Shown here: positions 1 to 8,736 of the stretch, in pieces
Numbering within the stretch: position 1 is the stretch's first letter
How the letters are laid out: the number at the start of each line of letters is the position of its first letter
NCBI GenBank assembly: GCA_030386875.1
Contig: CM059580.1
Span: forward strand, 3,686,838-3,750,837
Reading direction: 5' to 3'
From: Morinoia aosen
Lineage: Eukaryota > Arthropoda > Malacostraca > Amphipoda > Talitridae
Length of the DNA stretch: 64,000 nucleotides
Notes under the pieces: model-generated
Database searches by the model: none
What the model saw: only the letters and a program-made list of their open reading frames with translations
What the model was told of the DNA's origin: nothing
Made by a program: the position numbers and the translations under genes

Positions 1-153
1 AGATTGACTCAGCCACGTGTTGAACCACATCTACAAACACGAAACATTTTTAAGTTGCAATTCTGTACCGAGTACATCCATCTAATTTTCAATCCCAAAT
101 TCAATCTAATATTCCGAGTGCAACAATCTAATATTCCTTTCTTTCCTTTACAG
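1..153 (+). other. Presumed intron tail upstream of gene A's first visible exon
   Basis: This AT-rich stretch ends in a pyrimidine-rich tract and CAG at 151-153, which forms a convincing 3' splice site. No open frame through it joins the downstream coding frame convincingly. The 5' exons of gene A, including any start codon and signal peptide, must therefore lie outside the window. Confidence 0.6.
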
Positions 154-885
154 GAGACTACGCGACCTCAGAGACGACTAAACCAGTTCAGCCATCATCA
201 GACAACATCGAGAACGATTACGATTTGGGTACCCTATTCGGGAATGACCTGAAGGAAGGCGATTTCCCCAAGTTTTCCCCAACTGGTGAAGGATTCCCCA
301 ATAAGGACCATGAGGGCTACTCTGTAGATTCCCCCAGAGGGGACCAGAGTCCCACCGAAACCCAGGACCCCCTCGTGAACGAACTCCGCGATCTGACCAA
401 CGAAATCACCGAACAGAGGAACCCAAATGCTCCTTTCCACGAGCCTATCCCAGTCATCGACGGTGGTGACGTAAGCATCTCAAAGCATGTGGTCATCCAC
501 GAGACGACGGGAGTATCCAACGAACCTGCCGAAGAAGACAGTTACACTTCGTACTCCTTGTCCAGCGATGTTGTCCCATCCAAACCCTACCTTCTCGCTC
601 CCGCTTCCTACCCCCCTGCTAACTTCAAGCCCAGACCAGCCCTGTCTCAAAGTTACGGACCCCCTCCCAAATCTCATGGACCTTCTGCCAAATCGTACGG
701 ACCTCCAGCCCTAACTTATGGACCCCCAGCCCAATCTTATGGACCTCCAGCTCAATCTTATGGACCTCCTCCCGCACCCTTCAACCCGCAACCTTTTCCC
801 CTCTCCCATGACACCCCAGTTCTTCCAGTTGCCCCTCCCACGACAACCGTCAACCAGGTTATCGTTCCTACCGGCGAAGACTACG
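154..885 (+). CDS. Gene A, internal exon: acidic then YGPP-repeat low-complexity protein
   Basis: This is the first visible exon of a gene whose start lies outside the window. It begins after the CAG at 151-153 with two bases of a split codon and reads open for 243 codons to a GTAAG donor at 886. The first ~150 residues are polar and acidic, with many D, E, S, T and P. From about residue 163 there are five to six SYGPP-type repeats (YGPPPK, YGPPAL, YGPPAQ), followed by a proline-rich tail. Such Tyr/Pro repeats occur in insect cuticle, chorion and other extracellular structural proteins, so a structural role is inferred from composition only. No catalytic domain or named motif is visible. It leaves one base (G) for phase 1 joining to the exon at 1740. 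Confidence 0.75.
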
Positions 886-924
886 GTAAGTCTTGATGCG
901 GAATTCACTTTATCTCTAGTATTA

Positions 925-1345
925 AACTATAGTTGGTCTTGATACGAAACTTACTTTAGTATGAGGAGTGGGTCTGGTCAAAAACGTACGCTAACCTTTC
1001 AGTCATATAACCCAAGAGCAGTTTGTATTAATGCAATATAACTTGAAATGTTAAGTGCTGAGGGTTTAACTGAAGTTCAACATCTAACTCAAATTTAAAG
1101 TCAAAAGTTGTTGGTAATTGTATAAATACCAAACAATAACTTATTTCATAAAATACCTTTTTTAAAAGAATGGTTAATTTTATAATCGACATATCGATGG
1201 GTTGTATCGCAAGCTAAGTGTTAATCTGAAACTTGCTTTAGCTTCAGTATTTCGAACGGGTCTGGTCAAAAACGTACGATGACCTTTCAATAACTTAACC
1301 CCAGAGCGTTTTGGATTAATGCAATAAAACTTGATAAATATACCC
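925..1345 (+). repeat. Direct ~100-bp duplication flanking a MITE
   Basis: The blocks at about 925-1042 and 1225-1345 align along most of their length. Shared anchors are GGTCTGGTCAAAAACGTACG, ACCTTTCA and ATTAATGCAATA. The copies are diverged by an estimated 15-20%. The spacing of about 290 bp equals one block plus the intervening MITE. Confidence 0.65.
1043..1224 (+). mobile_element. TTAA-type MITE copy (piggyBac-like family)
   Basis: It contains the family hallmark GTTTAACTGAAGTTCAACAT after a GTTAAGTG end, an ATCGATGGGTTGTATCGCA segment near the right end, and finishes CTAAGTGTTAA. The same layout recurs at 43174-43402 and 59216-59445. The left end is degraded. TTAA ends are typical of piggyBac-type elements. 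The superfamily is an inference because no transposase is present. Confidence 0.6.
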
Positions 1346-1739
1346 TGAACATGTTGAACACGTTTTTTGTCTCAAGCTTCTCACTATTTAGAGGCACATG
1401 CCATATTTTTTAGAAATTTTGCAAAGTATTCAACATTTTTCTAAACATATTACATTTTTGGATCATACATGTAGATCTTGCATTTATTTTTCACAAGTAT
1501 GGTTCAGAATACCAGCTTGGTATTGGTAAAACCGCTATTGCTATGAAATTTCGATAGTTTAGTGTCTTCGGGATACGCTGTTCCATATAATACTTAAAAA
1601 AATTAAAAATCTGTGTGCATTTAAATAAGCTTGCAAATTTCCAGCGCTTTTCCATGTACTACCTTAAAATAAAAAATATTCCTTTATTAAAACTAGTTAG
1701 TACTTTTTCTTGTATTGAAACAAGTTTTCACATTTTCAG

Positions 1740-2428
1740 AAAACGTTCCCGGCTTCTTCTCTACCCTCACCGACACCGGATCCATCACCGAGGCAGGCAA
1801 GAACCACCTGAAGAAGAAATTCAAGCTGGCCAAGAAAGTGGTGAAGAAAGGCGCCAAGGTGGTCAAGGGAGCCCTATTGAAAGCTAAGCTTTTGGCCAAG
1901 AAAGCGCTGGCGAAGGACGCCAAGTTGAAGAAGAGCTTCAAGTCAAAGGAAGAAGAGAAAAAGAAGGGAGACGCAAAGAAGAAGGGAGACCAAGTCCAGC
2001 CCACCGCAACCCTTCACTTCCTCCCCGTCCAACTGCAGAGTCAAATCATTGCCCAGCCCCAGGTTGCATCTCTCATCCAGGAAGAGCCTATCAATTTCAA
2101 CAGCCCACCAGCCCCATCTGCTACATACGGTGTACCCCCATCGGCCCCCAGCGCTTCTTATGGACCTCCCCCATCAGGATCATATGGCCCACCACCTCCC
2201 CCAGCCAATTTACAAGGACCCTCTACAAATGAAGTACCCCATCCTATTGTGCCCCAGAGAGTCCCAGGATATACGCCTGTTCTCGTTCGACCTTCCATCG
2301 TGTCTCCCGTTGGCCAGGTTGTTCAAGGTATCCCTGTGATCGTCCAAGATGAAGGAAAGGCCAAGGACGATAAGAAGAAGGGCAAGGGACAAGAAGAAAG
2401 CAAGGACAAGAAGAAGAAGTTCTCTGCG
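1740..2428 (+). CDS. Gene A, internal exon: lysine-rich segment plus YGPP repeats
   Basis: It follows TTTTCAG and is completed by the G from 885, so the junction codon is GAA and the frame runs ENVPGFF onward. The exon has 229 further codons and ends exactly on a codon before GTAAGT at 2429. Residues ~20-80 are strongly basic, with KKxxxKK and alanine/leucine spacing (AKKVVKKGAKVVKG, KLLAKKALAKDAKL), an amphipathic helix-like block. YGVPP/YGPPP repeats follow, then a Val/Pro-rich part and a charged tail (KAKDDKKKGKG, KDKKKKFSA). Read-through into the intron would end at 2456-2458 after VSVEFWFFW. The composition suggests a structural or charged matrix protein. Function is unknown. Confidence 0.75.
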
Positions 2429-2793
2429 GTAAGTGTTGAGTTTTGGTTCTTTTGGTAAACATAGCGCTATAGATCTGTAAGAATTATTCCTTAATAGATA
2501 GGCTGAACTTTTTTAGAGCTTAAGTAGGTGATAGATGCGAAGAGTTCCTTGAAGTAAGAGTCCTAATGAGCCTCACATGGGATTAGTCCTTTTCAATTAT
2601 TCTCATTCTTTCGGACTGTAAAGTTTGAGGTTGATTTTCCTTCGCATAATCCGCTTACCCATTTATTGTCATATCCAAGTAATCGTTCAATCGTTCGAGT
2701 CGTTAGACCCATAAAAGGACTTCAAATATTTCTCTTTCTCTTTCACTTATGCACGTTCTTAAAACTTTGTTCACTAATGAGGTGTTTCAACAG
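2429..2793 (+). other. Gene A last intron
   Basis: It is bounded by GTAAGT (2429) and a TTTCAACAG acceptor (2791-2793), and splices in phase 0. I see no repeat or transposon in it. Confidence 0.6.
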
Positions 2794-3189
2794 GCCTTCA
2801 CTCAAATCAACGAGTACTTCGCGAGTGCGCAGAAGTCCTTCGATGAAACTCTCAGCAGGTTGAACCCTCTCAACTGGTTCGGTGCTTTCGACCCTGCCGT
2901 TCTGGCCAGTGCCCCGGAAGCTCAACCCATCGGATACAGCCCTGAACCCGTTGGAAACAACCCCGAGCCCGTCGGATACAGCCCCGAGCCCGTCGGATAC
3001 AACCCCGAACCAGTTAAGTACAACCCCGAACCAGTTGCGTTTCAACCTGCACCGGTAGCCTACGAAACCCAGTTTGTCCCATACGCCCCGGCCTACATTA
3101 CCCTCTCTGGCACGGAGACCCAGAAGAAAGCCAAGGAAGAGGAAACCGACAAGAAGAAGAAGTGGAAGAAGTTCTTCAGCTGGTTTTAA
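2794..3189 (+). CDS. Gene A, terminal exon: PEPV repeats and KKKK-aromatic tail
   Basis: This last exon has 131 codons and a TAA stop at 3187-3189. It starts in phase 0 after CAG at 2791-2793. An N-terminal part with a helical look (FTQINEYFASAQKSF) is followed by six tandem units of the type GYSPEPV / YNPEPV / FQPAPV (nt ~2935-3060), then a Tyr/Pro segment, an acidic/basic stretch (KKAKEEETDKKKK) and an aromatic end (WKKFFSWF). The ending resembles that of the preceding exon when the intron is retained, which hints at a modular duplication. I see no poly(A) signal AATAAA close behind the stop. The nearest I noticed is at about 5463, which is weak evidence. Confidence 0.75.
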   Translation, partial: AFTQINEYFASAQKSFDETLSRLNPLNWFGAFDPAVLASAPEAQPIGYSPEPVGNNPEPVGYSPEPVGYNPEPVKYNPEPVAFQPAPVAYETQFVPYAPAYITLSGTETQKKAKEEETDKKKKWKKFFSWF

Positions 3190-3431
3190 ATGTGTCTGAT
3201 TTCAGTTTTCAAGGAGACACACATGTTTGTGTATGTATTATTGGAGGGTACTACAAAGTAGAAGAACTCCTTGGAAATGTAGTCTGAAACCTCTTGATAG
3301 GATGCCAATATCCTATCAGTTGGGAAAAGTACTACCTCTAAGTGTTCTATGTTCAGGTGGGAAACCACTGTTTAGTTAGTTAGTATAGGGTGGAAGTCAT
3401 GGCGTGGGAGTGCCACTTTTGTTTAATATTT
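3190..3431 (+). other. Probable 3' UTR of gene A
   Basis: This non-coding sequence follows the TAA. No clear AATAAA is visible in it and I see no repeat. Its role as 3' UTR is inferred from position only. Confidence 0.35.
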
Positions 3432-3787
3432 AGATGGGATTACTGCCATTTCTTCTGATGGTATGATTCTGAATGGGAATTCAAGTAGGGATTCCTATCA
3501 TTTCCAGATGGGACTATTCCGAATCGGAATTTAAGCAGGGATTGCTATTATTTCCATATGGAAAGATACCAAACGGGAATTTTAGTAAGGATTGCTATTA
3601 TTTTCATATGGAAAGAAACAAAATGGGAATTTAAGTAAGGATACCTATTATTTCCATATGGAAAGACACCATGGGAATTTAAGTAAGGATTCCTATCATT
3701 TCCAGATGGGACTATTCCAGAAGGAAATTCAAGGATTGCTACCATTTCTTCAGATTGGAGAATTCCATACGGGAACGAGTTCAAGTA
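3432..3787. repeat. Minisatellite, unit about 58 bp, ~6 degenerate copies
   Basis: Units contain GGGAATTTAAGTAAGGATT followed by CTATTATTTCCATATGGAAAG or its CAGATGGGACTATTCC variant. Copies differ by substitutions and small indels. The ATTTCCATATGGAAA core is itself self-complementary. Confidence 0.8.
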
Positions 3788-4428
3788 ATTAGTACTTTAG
3801 TAAGAAGGACACATGTAAGTTTTCGCATTTGGATTACTGATGAATCGAGTCATTAAGTATTAGTTATTGCATCTACTTTAATGGAAGACAGTTGACCTTA
3901 CAGAAACATATGGGTCTCAACCCACGTGATATGTAAGGGCACCAAACTCAACTTAGAAGTTTAAGTTTAGATTGCTTTTGACTCGATTCGAAGCACTCGA
4001 CTATGACTCGTAGTGACATCCTTTGCTTATCACTCATCAATGAGGAATCTTGCAAGCCCCTCCTTCTTATTGTGAAGGAGTTGTGTGACTTGCTTTAGAT
4101 TTAGATTTTTAAATTGTTTAACCTAATTTTGTGAGACTTTCAAGCTGTGAGACTTGATTTAGATTTAGATTTTAGAATTGTGCAAATTGGCCTTTGTTTT
4201 GTAAGACTATCAGGATATGAGACTCGCTTTAGATTTACATTTAAACTTTCGAATGGAGTTACTTGAAAAATTGATCAAGTTGCGCGTGAGGTCATAGATT
4301 ACACCGCAGATTACTTGAACTCGTTCGCATTTTGATTAGAAAGTTAATGTTGATTCACTGTGTCTTTGTTTTGTGTGTACTGATGTATGTTTAATGGTGG
4401 AATAATTGTTAATTAAATAACTGTTAGG
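3788..4428. repeat. Mostly unique DNA with a three-copy ~65-bp repeat
   Basis: Between about 4085 and 4250 three diverged copies of a unit with GAGACTTGATTTAGATTTAG and ATT(G/T)TG are visible. The rest of the interval shows no gene or repeat that I can support. Confidence 0.5.
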
Positions 4429-4956
4429 GTGTGCCTTGCCCCTTCAGTTGGGTGTGTTTTGCCTCTTCAGTTGGGTGTGTTTTGCCCCTTCAGTTGGGTG
4501 TGTTTTGCCCCTTCAGTTGGGTGTGTTTTGCCTCTTCAGTTGGGTGTGTTTTGCCTCTTCAGTTGGGTGTGTTTGCCCCTTCAGTTGGGTGTGCTTTGCC
4601 CCTTCAGTTGGGTGTGTTTGCCCCTTCAGTTGGGTGTGTTTGCCCCTTCAGTTGGGTGTGTTTTGCCTCTTCAGTTGGGTGTGTTTTGCCTCTTCAGTTG
4701 GGTGTGTTTTGCCTCTTCAGTTGGGTGTGCTTTGCCCCTTCAGTTGGGTGTGTTTGCCCCTTCAGTTGGGTGTGTTTGCCCCTTCAGTTGGGTGTGTTTT
4801 GCCTCTTCAGTTGGGTGTGTTTTGCCTCTTCAGTTGGGTGTGTTTGCCCCTTCAGTTGGGTGTGTTTGCCCCTTCAGTTGGGTGTGTTTTGCCCCTTCAG
4901 TTGGGTGTGTTTTCCCCTTCAGTTGGGCGTGTTTGCTCCTTCAGTTGGGTTAGCTG
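4429..4956. repeat. Minisatellite, unit 22-23 bp, ~23 copies
   Basis: Units read CTTCAGTTGGGTGTGTTTTG plus C/TC variants. A one-base deletion (TTTTG to TTTG) creates the 22/23-bp alternation. Because the unit has no stop in any + frame, all three frames are open, so the translations are artefacts. Confidence 0.95.
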
Positions 4957-5582
4957 TAAACTATCAGTTGCAGCCTACACCTTTTCAGTTGGATTATGTG
5001 TTTCCAGTTGGGATGCCTTTTCAACACCTTTAAATAATTGATAAACTCAATTATTAATTTAGTATTGAAATAATTATTTATTACAGGCTGATCAGAACAC
5101 CGATCAAAAAATCGTCAAATTTAAAAAGTTGTTAAATTTTAGTTTGTAATGAACATGAATCTCATTTTAGATTTAGATCGAATTAACGTTCCAGCATATT
5201 TAAAGGAACCTAATTGTAACAGTTATTTGTTTATGTCTTTTCATTTTGTTATTATTGCTTAAGCCAAAGTTCCTTTAAAAAATGATAAAATAAAATTTTC
5301 TTGGTGTCTGCGATAAACGTTTGCTAGTGAAACTAGACTAGAATCTCAGTAATATTAATGATGGTAATGATAATAGTAATTGTAAAATAATAATAAATAG
5401 AACACGAGCTGCCATTTTATTCATAAATGTTCACTGTTGAAATTGTTACCTTTTTTCGCGTAAAATAAACTTAACTAATAATTCATTTTTTGTTTTTGTT
5501 GTTCTTTTCACCTAATAGAGATTATTCTGTGTGCCTGAGCGTGACTGCCAGAGTTGGTGACTATTGAAGATTAGATGACTAG
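4957..5582. other. Unique AT-rich spacer
   Basis: The first ~60 bases hold decayed copies of the preceding array (CAGTTGG motifs). The remainder is AT-rich with no supported gene. Confidence 0.5.
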
Positions 5583-5850
5583 CTAGTTTACGCCTCCTTA
5601 TCCTTCACAAAGGCAATCCAAAGAGAGGAAGAAGGAAGGCACCATTTAGTATGGAGTTGAGGGAACGCGGAATCTACGCACAAGGTGCACAGAAACAGTA
5701 AGCTAAGAAAGAAGTTCATGAAACAAGACAAAAGTAGAAGAAGAAAGCAATAGGTGCTGAAAAACAGGACAGCAGTCAACCGAAAAAAGATGGTCCGTAA
5801 CAAAACAAAAACCTATTCTATTTCTACACAAGGAAGGCCTACCTAACTCT
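5583..5850 (+). mobile_element. Element D, copy 1
   Basis: This is a dispersed element recognised by comparison inside the window. A variable 5' part (AGTTTA, GCCTCC, then GAGAGGAAGAAGGAAGGCAC) leads into a 180-bp core at 5664-5843. That core differs from the cores at 7499, 21414, 27727 and 41000 by at most one or two bases by eye. The core begins AACGCGGAATCTACGCAC and ends CACAAGGAAGGCCTACC. In this copy the CAGCTCGGGA end runs directly into the 23-bp array that follows. No transposase, tRNA-like head or poly(A) tail is visible, so the class is unknown. Confidence 0.8.
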
Positions 5851-5854
5851 CAGC

Positions 5855-6060
5855 TCGGGAATTATACTATTGAGAACATATGACTTATATTATTGAGAAC
5901 ATATGACTTATATTATTGAGAACATATGACTTATATTATTGAGAACATATGACTTATATTATTGAGAACATATGACTTATATTATTGAGAACATATGACT
6001 TATATTATTGAGAACATATGACTTATAGTATTCAGAAACTATGACTTATATTATTGAGAA
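5855..6060. repeat. Tandem array, unit 23 bp, ~8 copies
   Basis: Units contain TTATTGAGAACATATGACTT. It abuts the end of element D copy 1. The last two units are degenerate. Confidence 0.9.
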
Positions 6061-6114
6061 AAACATTACCCTATTATTGTATTTGAAACCAATTGAAATC
6101 TTCAGAGTAATCAT

Positions 6115-6245
6115 TGTAATAGCAGCCCAATTATGTACAAAATGACCGTACACCAGTGTAGAAACAGCCCAATTGCGTACACAATTACCGTACATCAATA
6201 TAACATCAGCCCAATTGCGTACACTATGACTGTACATGACGGTCA
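6115..6245. repeat. Tandem repeat, unit about 42 bp, 3 copies
   Basis: The motif AGCCCAATTGCGTACAC followed by GACCGTACA recurs three times with point changes. Confidence 0.8.
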
Positions 6246-6319
6246 CCACACACATATACACTATCCCTGTCCTGCATCCTACCAAAATTCGCCCACAAAA
6301 CAGAAGTTGAAGTAAGCAG

Positions 6320-6500
6320 AAAACTTACGCGGTTGCCCAGTGCGCGAGGCGCTGCGGTGGTGTGAGGGTGTGCGGCATGTCGCTCCGTGCTACATTGAAC
6401 CTTGAAAGTTGAAAGGACGTGAAGTTCGTTCCCTGTTTGGTTCTCAAGTGTTCACACTTGACCATAGAACCAGTGACGTCGTCAAGGATATATAGATTAT
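6320..6500 (-). promoter_or_regulatory. GC-richer block: possible promoter and first exon on the - strand
   Basis: This interval is far richer in G+C and CpG than its surroundings. On the minus strand an ATG (complement of 6377-6379) opens a short frame beginning MPHTLTPPQRLAHWAT, which runs into GCGTAAGT, a good splice donor, at about 6332. Upstream of that ATG lie a perfect 8-bp inverted repeat with a 2-bp gap at 6444-6461 (TCAAGTG and CACTTGA, the known NK-2 class homeodomain site) and GACGTCAC near 6475. No downstream exon was identified, so this is a hypothesis only. Confidence 0.25.
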
Positions 6501-6724
6501 TGGTGTTACTTTCATTTGTGTAAAATAGGTATATACGTTTTGTGAACTTATTACACCCACAGGTGTTCAGACGAAAATGCTGTTCATTACCTATGAACTT
6601 GACTCGTAGAATTCATAACTATTTAAGGTTTTCACAAAAAAATAGTTTATATGGTGTAAACATATGCATTGTGATAGCCGTGTAAATATTTAAACTAAAG
6701 TTACATAGATTGTAGTTTATATGC

Positions 6725-6805
6725 TAGTTTAAGTCTCCCTAACCGCTAAAAAAAGCGTTTCGAAGAGAGGAAGGAGGAAAGCACCATTTAGTATGGTTAA
6801 ACAAA
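6725..6805 (+). mobile_element. Element D, 5' fragment
   Basis: AGTTTAAGTCTCCCTAACCG through AAGCACCATTTAGTATGG matches the variable 5' part of element D. It stops before the core. Confidence 0.65.
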
Positions 6806-6953
6806 ATACTGATAAAAAGAAGTACAAATATATCCTACCGGTTAAAATATTTTAGTTTTCGGAAAACGTATAAATAAATGCTATGAAAAAAAATAGTGAT
6901 GTATTGAAGAAGAATGACTTGAAAACCAACCTCCACTTGCATTGATACCTTAT

Positions 6954-7079
6954 CAGTCTAACTTTTTCGCCGCCTGCATGCATGTTTTTCGCCGCCTGCA
7001 TGCATGTTTCTCGCCGCCCAAGTAATTAAGTCACTTAGGCGGCGAAAAACATGCATGCTCCGGCGAAAATGTTAGACTG
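6954..7079. mobile_element. Palindromic MITE, 126 bp
   Basis: The ends are CAGTCTAAC and GTTAGACTG. The arms carry TTTTTCGCCGCCTGCATG, repeated twice on the left, facing CATGCATGCTCCGGCGAAAA and GGCGGCGAAAAACATGCATG on the right around an AT-rich loop (AAGTAATTAAGTCACTTA). This long, nearly perfect hairpin is typical of a non-autonomous DNA transposon. I could not find a clear target site duplication. Confidence 0.7.
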
Positions 7080-7164
7080 GGTAAGCTAAAGGTTCTGTGG
7101 CAGCTGTTATGTTGAAAATATGTATAATGGGTTAAAATATATCGCATTATGTTTTATTTGGTTT

Positions 7165-7720
7165 TTGCCTTCCTAACCTGAACAAAAGAGAGGAAGGAGT
7201 AAGGCACCGTTTAGTGCGGAGTTAATACCCTATATCAACGAAATTTTCGGACTTTGAACGAAATGATACGGTAATTTCTATTATTTTATCATTGACAGAG
7301 CAAGTAAATCTGAACTTTTCATCGAAGCATTTAGAAAATACGAACGATGTTGAGTGATTTTTCAAAGTCGTTCAGAAAAAACGGTAGTCGATGTAGGATT
7401 AAAGGGAACGGGGAATCTATGCACGCGGTGTCCCTCCCAGCAAGTCAGGAAGGAACGGGGAATCTATGCACGCGGTGCCCCCCAGCAAGTCAGGAAGGAA
7501 CGCGGAATCTACGCACAAGGTGCACAGAAACAGTAAGCTAAGAAAGAAGTTCATGAAACAAGACAAAAGTAGAAGAAGAAAGCAATAGGTGCTGAAAAAC
7601 GGGACAGCAGTCAACCGAAAAAAGATGGTCCGTAACAAAACAAAAACCTATTCTATTTCTACACAAGGAAGGCCTACATAACTCTCAGCTCGGGACCTCA
7701 CATATTCCCCCAGGGAACGC
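7165..7720 (+). mobile_element. Element D, copy 2, interrupted and with VNTR
   Basis: The 5' part (7165-7224, GAGAGGAAGGAGTAAGGCAC) is separated from the rest by ~170 bp of other sequence (7225-7394). Then come two units of a 46-47-bp internal repeat (GGGAATCTATGCACGCGGTG, CAGCAAGTCAGGAAGG), the conserved core (7499-7677) and the 3' end CAGCTCGGGACCTCACAT followed by CCC..GGG near-palindromic sequence. Confidence 0.8.
7225..7394. repeat. Insert inside element D, related to 59870-60005
   Basis: The segment holds ATCTGAACTTTTCATCGAAGC and GAACGATGTTGAG. Related strings occur near 59822 and 59908-59975 in gene B's last visible intron, so this is a second dispersed repeat, apparently inserted into D. 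Confidence 0.45.
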
Positions 7721-7804
7721 TAATTCCCACAGATGCAACACGAGACCAGTGAACAGGGACCGCACAATGGCAGTACATAGTTGTTTCGCAATTACAATTC
7801 GCGG

Positions 7805-8160
7805 AAAGATTAATTTAAATAAGTTCAGTACATACAAACAACCAAAATTTGTTATTGCTGGTAATATCGATTTTATACATATGTGGGTGAATGGATTATA
7901 TGTATTATATATGTGTTATCTATCATAAATAACTTATATAACATATATTATGCATAATACATGATGTATATATATTATACGTGACTTAGATGATATATTT
8001 ATTATATATTTTATAATATTATACTTATTTATCTTTATATTACATTTATTAATGTTGGTAATATGCATAATATATATTTTATATATAATATAAATATTAT
8101 ATATCACATATTTCATATTAGTTGTATTATACACACAATTTTTATTATATATGGTACGTA
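7805..8160 (+). repeat. AT-rich dispersed repeat, copy 1
   Basis: It begins with AGTTCAGTACATACAAACAA and GGTAATATCG, followed by several hundred bases of TATAT-type sequence. The same start and layout occur at 13030-13340 in the same orientation. Confidence 0.65.
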
Positions 8161-8736
8161 CAATTCATTAATATTTTATTTTTTCCATTTAATGCAAGAG
8201 ATTTCCTCTGTTATTATCCTGAAAAAAAAATCTCGCTGATTTGCACTAAAAAAATACCAAAAAATTAAAAATACTAACTTTGTAGCTCTCATTTTTCCAG
8301 TTATTACTGATTTTAAATTTGTAAAATAAAATTTACAATTGATTTTACTGTTCACTTATATTATATCCTAGCCATTATTAAAAAAAAAAATTACATTAAT
8401 ATCACCATCCGTGACCGTACTACTGAAGCCGTGATATTAATTAATTATTATATTTTTATCAATATTAAGATATACATCAAAAATACATTTTTCAGTCACA
8501 AAAAAAGAAAAAATATTATTTCAGCAGAAAAATCGAATCACCCAAACTCACATTAGGGGCTACAAAGTTCTTGGCATACATGGTAGTATTCAAGAAACAA
8601 TTTTTGGAAAATTATAAACAATGAATTATTATATCCGATTAGACCCTCCCGAATATTTAAAATATTAGTTTCCATTATATTGAAATTTATCGTTAATATC
8701 ATCGGTTTATCACTGCGTCCAAATAATTTAAGTCAG
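8161..8736. other. AT-rich spacer
   Basis: It is AT-rich with homopolymer runs. I see no gene, array or transposon here. Confidence 0.5.

Larger units (their letters stand above)
886..1739 (+). other. Gene A intron with MITE flanked by a direct duplication
   Basis: The intron starts with GTAAG and ends with TTTTCAG. It contains a TTAA-bounded MITE copy (1043-1224) and, on either side of it, two related ~100-bp blocks (about 925-1042 and 1225-1345). Both blocks contain the string GGTCTGGTCAAAAACGTACG. The remainder to 1739 is AT-rich and shows no further structure. Confidence 0.65.

Noticed and set aside
4429-5041. Three overlapping frames (FSWVC, PSVGC, PLQLG repeats)
   Set aside because: All three frames are open across one 22/23-bp minisatellite.
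5588-5803. Hydrophobic minus-strand frame (MLRTIFFRLTAVLFF start) in every element D copy
   Set aside because: It is the same in all copies because the DNA is nearly identical. Without divergent copies there is no evidence of coding constraint. The Leu/Phe-rich look comes from the purine-rich + strand.
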